NCBI GenBank assembly: GCA_003694425.1
Contig: RFJX01000004.1
Span: 1 to 7,603, forward strand
Reading direction: 5' to 3'
DNA: 7,603 bases
DNA from: Gammaproteobacteria bacterium
Lineage (GTDB): Bacteria; Pseudomonadota; Gammaproteobacteria; J113
In this document: in pieces, positions 1-5,516 of the stretch
Layout of the letters: every line of letters starts with the position of its first letter
Position numbering within the stretch: position 1 is the stretch's first letter
Position numbers and translations under genes: made by a program
Notes under the pieces: model-generated
Told to the model about the DNA's origin: nothing
Seen by the model: only the letters and a program-made list of their open reading frames with translations
Database searches by the model: none

Positions 1-14
1 GATACCCGGAATAA

Positions 15-90
<76 letters not shown>

Positions 91-102
91 ATCGCATCCT
101 GT

Positions 103-176
<74 letters not shown>

Positions 177-186
177 CTCGTCCGCG

Positions 187-200
187 GGCGGTCATCCGCC
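187..200 (-). repeat. hairpin in tRNA-Tyr/tRNA-Gly spacer
   Basis: A perfect 5-bp stem (GGCGG/CCGCC) with a 4-base loop lies in the 48-base spacer (177-224) between tRNA-Tyr and tRNA-Gly. In the transcript it would form a small GC hairpin between two mature tRNAs. Such spacer stems often guide RNase E or exonuclease processing of polycistronic tRNA precursors; that role is inferred. No U-tract follows, so it is not an obvious terminator. Confidence 0.5.
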
Positions 201-224
201 CCTTCGCAACGCTGTCATTCTGCC

Positions 225-310
225 TGGTGGAGGGGGCAGGATTCGAACCTGCGTAGGCATCAGCCGGCAGATTTACAGTCTGCTCCCGTTGACCGCTTGG
301 GTACCCCTCC
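225..310 (-). tRNA. tyrU: tRNA-Tyr, anticodon GTA
   Basis: A complete 86-base class II tRNA with a long variable arm and encoded CCA. The acceptor stem GGAGGGG pairs with CCCCTCC, the anticodon stem GCAGA/TCTGC encloses CTGTAAA (anticodon GTA), and the T arm GCAGG-TTCGAAT-CCTGC is perfect. The discriminator base is A. It decodes TAC and TAT; A36 and A37 fit the usual ms2i6A37 modification and not t6A. It is the first gene of the cluster, about 9 bases after the predicted transcription start. Confidence 0.97.
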
Positions 311-325
311 CAAGTAAGCCGAAGG

Positions 326-354
326 ATTTTGTTGGATATGTCGCTGCATGTCAA
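326..354 (-). promoter_or_regulatory. sigma70-type promoter of the tRNA cluster
   Basis: On the minus strand a perfect -35 box TTGACA (349-354) is followed after exactly 17 bases by CAAAAT (326-331), which matches four of six positions of the -10 consensus. Transcription would start near position 319, leaving a leader of roughly 9 bases before tRNA-Tyr. The placement between tsaC and the first tRNA is what an independently expressed, growth-rate-controlled tRNA operon needs. The -35 match and spacing are seen directly; activity is inferred. Confidence 0.7.
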
Positions 355-364
355 CACTTGGGCG

Positions 365-407
365 AAAAAAACCCGCCACGCTCAACGCAGTCGCCGGCCG
401 CTGCGGG
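365..407 (-). terminator. possible weak terminator after tsaC
   Basis: Just past the tsaC stop the minus strand reads GGCGGG followed by seven T (365-371). The GCGGG can pair with CCCGC at 403-407, upstream across the stop codon, giving a short GC stem directly before the T-run. The loop is long and a competing stem (CGCAG/CTGCG) overlaps the 5' arm, so this is not a textbook terminator. It would separate tsaC from the tRNA promoter just downstream. Confidence 0.3.
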
Positions 408-933
408 CGTCGATGATCCGGCTAGGGGCGCGTTCGCCGCCGGTCTCCCCGGGTACCAGCAGATCGATATCCCCCGCGAACCACTTGCGCACCTGCAGGG
501 CCCGTCGCGCCGGGGGCCGGCCGGCGGGATTGGCACTGGTGGAGACCAGCGGCCCCGCCACGCGGCACAGCGCCGCGGCCACGGGATGGGTGGTGACCCG
601 CACCGCCAGGGTGTCGCGGCCGCCGGTGAGCCAGCCGGGTGTCTCCGGCAGCGCCGGCAACAGCCAGGTCACCGGCCCCGGCCAGCTGGCCAGCACCCGG
701 TCGCGGATCGCCTGGTCGGGGAAGCGGACCCAGGGCTCGATCTGCCCGACGTGAGCCGCCAGGACGATCAGCCCCTTGTCCGGGGAACGCCCCTTGAGGG
801 CAAGCAGCCCGCGCACCGCCAGGGGGTTGAAGGGATCGCAACCAAGCCCCCAGACCGCCTCGGTCGGGTAGGCCAGCACCCCGCCCGCGCGAATCACGCG
901 CAGCGCCCGGCGCAGCTGCCAGGGGTGGATCAC
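382..933 (-). CDS. tsaC: L-threonylcarbamoyladenylate synthase TsaC (YrdC/Sua5 family)
   Basis: TsaC condenses threonine, bicarbonate and ATP into threonylcarbamoyl-AMP, the donor that the TsaBDE complex uses to make t6A37 on ANN-decoding tRNAs; it is cytosolic. The 183-residue protein is one YrdC domain, close to the roughly 190 residues of E. coli TsaC. Visible family motifs are AYPTEAVWGLGCDP (21-34), LKGRSPDKGL (46-55, basic residues K47, R49 and K53 of the nucleotide site), SWPGPVTW (83-90), LAVRVTTHP (109-117), STSAN (131-135) and PGETGG (161-166). The start is GTG at 933, whose GTGA overlaps the purE stop TGA; an AAGGAG lies 14 bases upstream (948-953), rather far, so translation is probably coupled to purE. 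An open frame continues upstream to 1251, but that part overlaps purE and shows no homology. The short single-domain form marks TsaC and not the longer Sua5. Confidence 0.95.
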   Translation of the reverse strand: MIHPWQLRRALRVIRAGGVLAYPTEAVWGLGCDPFNPLAVRGLLALKGRSPDKGLIVLAAHVGQIEPWVRFPDQAIRDRVLASWPGPVTWLLPALPETPGWLTGGRDTLAVRVTTHPVAAALCRVAGPLVSTSANPAGRPPARRALQVRKWFAGDIDLLVPGETGGERAPSRIIDARSGRRLR

Positions 934-1424
934 CGCCGGACGACGGGCTCCTTCTCGAGGATGCCTGCGGCCTGTTGCGCCCGCTGCGCCTTCAGCCTGG
1001 CGGCCAGTTCCTCGTCCTGCAGGGAAAGGATCTGCGCGGCCAGGAAGGCGGCGTTCTTCGCCCCAGCCTTGCCGATCGCGACGCATGCCACCGGAACCCC
1101 GCCGGGCATCTGCACGGTGGACAGCAGAGCGTCCATGCCGTTGAGCGGCCCGCCCTCCATCGGCACGCCGATCACCGGTTTCAGCGTGTGGGCGGCGACC
1201 GCCCCGGCCAGATGGGCGGCCAGGCCGGCGGCGGCGATGAACACGGCGCAACCCCCTTCGTCCGCCTCCTCGACGAACCGCCGGGTCTGTTCGGGGGTGC
1301 GGTGAGCGGAGAGCACCCGCATCTCGTAGGGGACGCCCAGCTCATCCAGTACCGCCGAGCAGGACTGCATCACCGGCAGGTCGGAGTCCGAGCCCATCAT
1401 GATGGCGACAAAGGGCCTGTTCAT
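930..1424 (-). CDS. purE: N5-carboxyaminoimidazole ribonucleotide mutase PurE
   Basis: PurE converts N5-CAIR to CAIR in purine synthesis, acting after PurK. The 164-residue protein matches class I PurE (E. coli 169 residues): nucleotide-site motif MGSDSDLPVM (10-19), SAHRTP (39-44) with the catalytic histidine at 41, AGLAAHLAG (66-74), then GVPMEGGPLNGMDALLS (86-102) and VQMPGGVPVACVAIGKAG (104-121). The ATG at 1424 was chosen because the protein then begins just before the first beta strand and GGGAG lies 9 bases upstream; an in-frame ATG at 1457 would add 11 unconserved residues. The stop overlaps the GTG of tsaC. The usual partner purK is absent here. Without purK the enzyme could in principle be a class II CAIR synthase; that would need full-length comparison, and the sequence looks class I to me. 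Confidence 0.95.
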   Translation of the reverse strand: MNRPFVAIMMGSDSDLPVMQSCSAVLDELGVPYEMRVLSAHRTPEQTRRFVEEADEGGCAVFIAAAGLAAHLAGAVAAHTLKPVIGVPMEGGPLNGMDALLSTVQMPGGVPVACVAIGKAGAKNAAFLAAQILSLQDEELAARLKAQRAQQAAGILEKEPVVRR

Positions 1425-1433
1425 CGTTCGCTT

Positions 1434-1438
1434 CTCCC
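1434..1438 (-). promoter_or_regulatory. purE ribosome binding site
   Basis: GGGAG on the minus strand, followed by AAGCGAACG and ATG at 1424. The 9-base spacing decides in favour of this start over the in-frame ATG at 1457, which has no comparable purine-rich site in front of it. Confidence 0.6.
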
Positions 1439-1454
1439 GGGGGCTGTCAGATTT

Positions 1455-1471
1455 CATGCGGCCGCCGCATG
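1455..1471. repeat. 17-bp palindrome between topA and purE
   Basis: CATGCGGC and GCCGCATG form perfect 8-bp inverted arms around one central base. The element sits in the 101-base gap between the topA stop and the purE start, 31 bases upstream of purE. As RNA it would fold as a 6-bp stem with a 5-base loop. No U-tract follows on the minus strand, so it is not a standard intrinsic terminator. It could be an operator or an mRNA processing hairpin; it does not resemble the E. coli PurR box. Function unknown. Confidence 0.5.
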
Positions 1472-1525
1472 GCGGGCGGTGGGCCGCGCAGGGGCGGGGG
1501 ATCCTACACCATGTGCCCGGCGCGA

Positions 1526-3829
1526 TCAGCCGGCGGCGGCCTCCTGCGATTCCTCCAGGGGCTCACTGAACCCGCACTCCTTCTGCGGGCATACCAGCTC
1601 GGCCCCGCGGCTCCGGGTGCGCTTGATGGTGAGGATGGGCCAGCCGCACTGGGGGCAGGGCCGATCGACCGGCTCGTTCCAGACCGCATAGCTGCAGTCG
1701 GGATAGGTGGAACAGGAGTAGAAGACCTTGCCGCGGCGCGACTTGCGCTTGAGCAGGGTGCCCTTGCCGCATTCCGGGCAGGGCACGCCGGTATCCGCCG
1801 GCTTCTCCAGCGGTTCCAGGTAGCGGCAGTCGGGATATGCGCTGCAGCCGATGAACTTGCCGTAGCGGCCCTCCCGGATCAGCAGCTCGGCCCCGCACTC
1901 CGGGCACTTGCGCCCCTCCACCACCTCCGGCGGGGCGGCCGGCTCACCCGAATCGTCCAGATTGCGGGTGTAGTCGCACTCCGGATAGGCGGTGCAACTG
2001 ATGAATCGACCCCGCTTGCCCAGCTTGATCACCAGCGGCGCCCCACACTTGGGGCAGGTCTCGTCCAGCGGCTCGTGGGTCACATCCTCGCGCCTGACGG
2101 TCTGGTCCTTGTGCTGGACCCGCTCGCGGAACTCCCTCCAGAATTCCTCCATCATCGGCTCCCATTCCCGCTCGCCCCGCGCGATCTCGTCGAGCTCGTC
2201 CTCCAGGTGGGCGGTGAAGTCGTAATCGACGTAGGGGGTGAAGTGTTCGGTGAGGAAGCGGTTGACGATGCGACCGACGTCGGTGGGCCGGAAGCGCTTC
2301 TTGTCCAGCTCGACATACTCCCGCTGCAGCAGGGTCTGGATGATGCTGGCGTAGGTCGAGGGACGGCCGATGCCGTGTTCCTCCAGGGTCTTGACCAGGC
2401 TGGCCTCGGTATAGCGCGGCGGCGGTTCGGTGAAGTGCTGCTCGGCGCGGATGTCGCGCAGGTCCAGGCGGTCTCCCTCGGCCAGCGGAGGGAGCATCTT
2501 CTCCTCCTCCTTCGCGCCCTTGCCCTCATCCCGGCTCTCCTGATAGACCGCCATGAAGCCGGGATCGGCCACCGAGGAGCCGGTGGCACGGAACACGATC
2601 TCGCTCCCCGCCAGCAGGTCCGCCGCCACGGTATGGATGGTCGCGTGCTTCATCTGCGAGGCCACGGCCCGTCGCCAGATCAGCTCGTAGAGACGCAGCT
2701 GGTCCCGGTCCAGATGCCCCTTGAGGCTCTCCGGGGTGCGCAGCGCGGAGGTGGGGCGGATCGCCTCGTGCGCCTCCTGGGCGTTCTTCGACCTGGTCTT
2801 GTACACCCGCGGCTTGGGGGGCAGCATCTCCTTGCCGTAGCGCCCGGCGATGAATTCCCGCATCTCCTCCACCGCCTCGGCGGCCAGACTCACCGAGTCG
2901 GTCCGCATGTAGGTGATGAGACCCACCGTCTCGCCGCCGATGTCCAGCCCCTCGTAGAGCTGCTGGGCGACGCGCATGGTCTTCTGGGCGGTGAAGCCGA
3001 GCTTGCGCACCGCCTCCTGCTGGAGGGTGGAGGTGATGAAGGGGGGGGCCGGGTTGCGGCGGCGCTGTTTCTTCTCGACCTTGTCCACCACCAGGGAGCC
3101 GCCGGCCGCGGCCAGGGCCTCCTCGCGCACGGCCTGCGCCTTCTTCCCGTCCTCGATCGAGAACTGGGTGATCTTCTCGCCGTGATAGCGGCTCAGCCTG
3201 GCGGTGAAGGGCTGCTCATCCTTGGCCACGTCGGCCTCGATGGTCCAGTACTCCCGGGGCCTGAAGGCCTCTATCTCCTGCTCCCGTTCGACGATCAGGC
3301 GCAGCGCCGGACTCTGGACCCGGCCAGCGGAGAGTCCGCGGCGGATCTTGCGCCACAGCAGCGGCGAGAGATTGAAGCCGACCAGGTAGTCCAGGGCGCG
3401 TCTGGCCTGCTGGGCGTCGACCAGGTCGGTGGAGATCTCGCGCGGATGTTCCAGTGCCTCGGCCACCGCCCGCTTGGTGATCTCGTTGAACACCACCCGG
3501 TAGACCGGCTTGCCCTCCAGCAGGCCGCGCTCCTTCAGGATCTCCAGCAGGTGCCAGGCGATGGCCTCACCCTCCCGGTCCGGGTCGGTGGCCAGATAGA
3601 GGGCATCGGCCTTCTTCAGGGCCCTGGCGATGGCCTCGACGTGCTTGGCGTTCTTCTCGATCAGGTCATAGTGCATGCGGAAGCCGTTTTCCGGCTCCAC
3701 CGCACCCTCCCTGGGCAGCAGATCACGGACGTGACCATAGGAGGCCAGGACCACGAAGTCCTTGCCCAGATAGCGGTTGATGGTCTTCGCCTTGGCTGGC
3801 GACTCGACGATCAGGAGTTTCTTGGCCAT
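1526..3829 (-). CDS. topA: DNA topoisomerase I (type IA), TopA
   Basis: TopA relaxes negatively supercoiled DNA by cutting one strand through a 5'-phosphotyrosine link. The 767-residue protein starts at ATG 3829 with MAKKLLIVESPAKAKTI, the usual N-terminus; the frame stays open upstream to 3985 without homology. The Toprim domain covers about 1-115, with E9 (VES) and the acidic triad D82, D84, E86 in TDPDREGEA. The active-site segment GLITYMRTDS puts the catalytic tyrosine at 307; SAGRVQSPALRLI (167-179), APPFITSTLQQEA (261-273) and HEAIRPT (354-360) are further family signatures. Four C-terminal zinc ribbons follow: C592/C595/C612/C618, C642/C645/C662/C668, C684/C687/C706/C712 and C725/C728/C747/C752. 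It is somewhat shorter than E. coli TopA (865). It lies 37 bases after smg, in the slot held by yrdD in E. coli. A run of eight C falls in codons 261-263, with the frame intact. Confidence 0.97.
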   Translation of the reverse strand: MAKKLLIVESPAKAKTINRYLGKDFVVLASYGHVRDLLPREGAVEPENGFRMHYDLIEKNAKHVEAIARALKKADALYLATDPDREGEAIAWHLLEILKERGLLEGKPVYRVVFNEITKRAVAEALEHPREISTDLVDAQQARRALDYLVGFNLSPLLWRKIRRGLSAGRVQSPALRLIVEREQEIEAFRPREYWTIEADVAKDEQPFTARLSRYHGEKITQFSIEDGKKAQAVREEALAAAGGSLVVDKVEKKQRRRNPAPPFITSTLQQEAVRKLGFTAQKTMRVAQQLYEGLDIGGETVGLITYMRTDSVSLAAEAVEEMREFIAGRYGKEMLPPKPRVYKTRSKNAQEAHEAIRPTSALRTPESLKGHLDRDQLRLYELIWRRAVASQMKHATIHTVAADLLAGSEIVFRATGSSVADPGFMAVYQESRDEGKGAKEEEKMLPPLAEGDRLDLRDIRAEQHFTEPPPRYTEASLVKTLEEHGIGRPSTYASIIQTLLQREYVELDKKRFRPTDVGRIVNRFLTEHFTPYVDYDFTAHLEDELDEIARGEREWEPMMEEFWREFRERVQHKDQTVRREDVTHEPLDETCPKCGAPLVIKLGKRGRFISCTAYPECDYTRNLDDSGEPAAPPEVVEGRKCPECGAELLIREGRYGKFIGCSAYPDCRYLEPLEKPADTGVPCPECGKGTLLKRKSRRGKVFYSCSTYPDCSYAVWNEPVDRPCPQCGWPILTIKRTRSRGAELVCPQKECGFSEPLEESQEAAAG

Positions 3830-3866
3830 TGGGGGTGGGGCTCCGGCACGGCGGGCAAGGGCACGC

Positions 3867-4334
3867 TCAGTGGATGTGGGGGGAATACCATTCGGGTACC
3901 GGCAGCTCCTCTTCGTCCGGTCCGGGCAGATTGTAGAGCACCGTGGAGACCACCCATTCCAGCTGCTCCGGCTCCAGCTCCTCACCGCCGAGGGCCAGCA
4001 GGCGGTCGATCACCACCTCCCGCGCCACCGCGTCGATCACCCCCTCCTGCTCCAGGCTCAGCAGCAGGCCCTGGGCCGCGGGCCCCAGGACCGAAAGCTC
4101 CGGCGCCGCGTAGAGGCGCACCGAGGGCTGGGCCGGCGGGGCGGCGTAGTCACCCTCGGTGGTGAGGGCCAGTCCCTCCAGCCAGTCGAAGGCCTGCTTG
4201 ACCTTGCCGGCATCGAAACCGGTCCGGCGCAGGTGGTGGCGCAGTGCCTCCCGGTCCTGCTGCAGGGCCGGGTCCTCGCCCTCCATGCAGTGTTCGAAGA
4301 TGTACATCAGCACATCGATGACGGTCTGTTTCAT
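3867..4334 (-). CDS. smg: Smg family protein (DUF494)
   Basis: A 155-residue protein matching the Smg/DUF494 family (E. coli Smg 157 residues), whose biochemical role is unknown. It begins MKQTVIDVLMYIFEH, the family N-terminus, and retains the LRRTGFDAGKVKQAFDWLEGL stretch at 35-55, the mid-region SVRLYAAPE (71-79), and the helical segment LLSLEQEGVIDAVAREVVIDRLLAL (91-115) leading to LEWVVSTVLYNLPG (125-138). The composition is acidic and helical with no signal peptide or membrane segment, so it should be cytosolic. The ATG at 4334 fits the family start; only a weak GGGA precedes it. The longer open frame from 4430 would overlap dprA and adds unconserved residues. It lies 58 bases after dprA and 37 before topA; the dprA-smg pairing is a long-known conserved neighbourhood. 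Confidence 0.92.
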   Translation of the reverse strand: MKQTVIDVLMYIFEHCMEGEDPALQQDREALRHHLRRTGFDAGKVKQAFDWLEGLALTTEGDYAAPPAQPSVRLYAAPELSVLGPAAQGLLLSLEQEGVIDAVAREVVIDRLLALGGEELEPEQLEWVVSTVLYNLPGPDEEELPVPEWYSPHIH

Positions 4335-4392
4335 GTTCGGTCCCGTGATGGTGTTCGGCCGGAAGGTGCGGGCGATGCCGCCAGGGCCGGGA

Positions 4393-5508
4393 TCAGGCGA
4401 TGCGCTGATAACGGCCCCCGGGCAGGACACTCACCTGTCCCTTCAGCTCCAGCAGCAACAGCATGGAGGAAACGCCCTGGGGCGTCAATCCGGTCCGCTG
4501 CACCAGCTCGTCCACGCTGACCGGCTCATGGGCCATCGCCTCGAGCAGCTGCCGGTACTCCGGGTCCGGTGCCTCGTCCCCTGTGTCCGTCCCCTCCCGT
4601 GCCGGTTCCGCACCATCGAGTACGCTGCCGATCAGGGGTCCGAGCTCCTCCAGGACCTCGTCGACACAGGTCACCAGCGTCGCACCCTGGCGGATCAGCG
4701 CATGACACCCCCGCGAGACCGGGCTGCGGACGGGCCCGGGGATCGCGAACACCTCACGGCCGGACTCCATCGCCAGCCGGGCGGAGATCAGACTCCCGCT
4801 GCGCAGGTCCGCCTCGACCACCAGGGTACCCACGGAGAGTCCGGCGATGATGCGGTTGCGCCGCGGGAAGTTGCCCGGGAGCGGTGGGGTGCCGAGCGGG
4901 TATTCGGTCACCAGCGCCCCCTCGCCGGCGATGCGCCGGGCCAGGGCCTCGTTGGCCGCGGGGTAGATCCGGTCCGGTCCGGTGCCGGTCACGGCGATGG
5001 TCTTTCCTCCCGCCTCCAGGGCGCCCTCGTGCGCGCAGCCGTCTATGCCGTGGGCCAGGCCGCTGGTGATGACCAGGCCGAAGCGGGCCAGCCGGGCGGC
5101 GAACTCCCGGGCCAGCTCCCGTCCCGCCGGAGTGGGACGCCGGCTGCCGACGATCGCGAGCTGGGGTCGGGCCAGCAGCGCCGGATCGCCCCGGACGAAC
5201 AGGAGCGGCGGCGGATCCTCTATTTCGCGCAGCAATGGCGGATAGCGGGGATCGACCAGGGTGACGATGCTGCAGCCGGGCTGCCGCGACCATTCCAGAT
5301 GGCGGACCAGCAGGGGGTGGTCCGGATCACCGAGAAAGCCGATGGTCTCGGGCCGGAGCCCCAGCTTGCGCAGGAGGGCGGGGGATGCGTGGAGCGCCTC
5401 CCGGGGATCGGGGAAGGCCTCCAGCAGGGCCCGGCGCTGCACCGCCCCCAGTCCCGGCGCCAGGTGCAGGGCCAGCCATCCGGTAGCGGCGCCCTCCGCC
5501 CCGGCCAT
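4393..5508 (-). CDS. dprA: DNA processing protein DprA (Smf)
   Basis: DprA binds incoming single-stranded DNA during natural transformation, protects it and loads RecA. The 371-residue protein has an N-terminal helical SAM-like region (about 1-75), a Rossmann-type DNA-binding core (about 80-290) and a C-terminal winged helix (about 316-371), joined by an acidic linker (about 291-315). Family motifs seen are AIVGSRRPTPAGRELA (118-133), SGLAHGIDGCAHEGAL (149-164), GTGPDRIYP (175-183), PPLPGNFPRRNRIIAGLS (208-225) and SGSLISARLAMESGREVFAIPGP (237-259). The length is typical. The ATG at 5508 is 8 bases past the LysM gene stop, and a GAGAG at 5514-5518, overlapping that stop, acts as the likely ribosome site, so the two genes are probably co-translated. 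Competence itself cannot be concluded, since many non-competent species keep dprA. Confidence 0.96.
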   Translation of the reverse strand: MAGAEGAATGWLALHLAPGLGAVQRRALLEAFPDPREALHASPALLRKLGLRPETIGFLGDPDHPLLVRHLEWSRQPGCSIVTLVDPRYPPLLREIEDPPPLLFVRGDPALLARPQLAIVGSRRPTPAGRELAREFAARLARFGLVITSGLAHGIDGCAHEGALEAGGKTIAVTGTGPDRIYPAANEALARRIAGEGALVTEYPLGTPPLPGNFPRRNRIIAGLSVGTLVVEADLRSGSLISARLAMESGREVFAIPGPVRSPVSRGCHALIRQGATLVTCVDEVLEELGPLIGSVLDGAEPAREGTDTGDEAPDPEYRQLLEAMAHEPVSVDELVQRTGLTPQGVSSMLLLLELKGQVSVLPGGRYQRIA

Positions 5509-5516
5509 CGGGGCTC

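Noticed and set aside
934..1251. 106-residue N-terminal extension of tsaC
   Set aside because: The frame stays open upstream but overlaps purE out of frame and has an Arg/Gly-rich composition; TsaC homologues start near the GTG at 933.
289..1305. 338-codon open frame on the plus strand
   Set aside because: It starts inside tRNA-Tyr and runs antisense to tsaC and purE, both well supported by motifs.
1503..1508. TAGGAT as a -10 box for purE-tsaC
   Set aside because: The match is four of six and the only -35 at 17 bases (CTGATC) is poor. In GC-rich sequence this is not enough to call a promoter, so purE is left as possibly read through from topA.
3830..3985. 52-residue N-terminal extension of topA
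   Set aside because: It overlaps smg and lacks homology; TopA proteins start at MAKKLLIVESPAK or close to it.
1469..4165. 898-codon open frame on the plus strand
   Set aside because: It is the mirrored-register antisense of topA and part of smg. topA has every catalytic and zinc motif; this frame shows no recognisable domain and is open only because topA lacks TTA, CTA and TCA codons.
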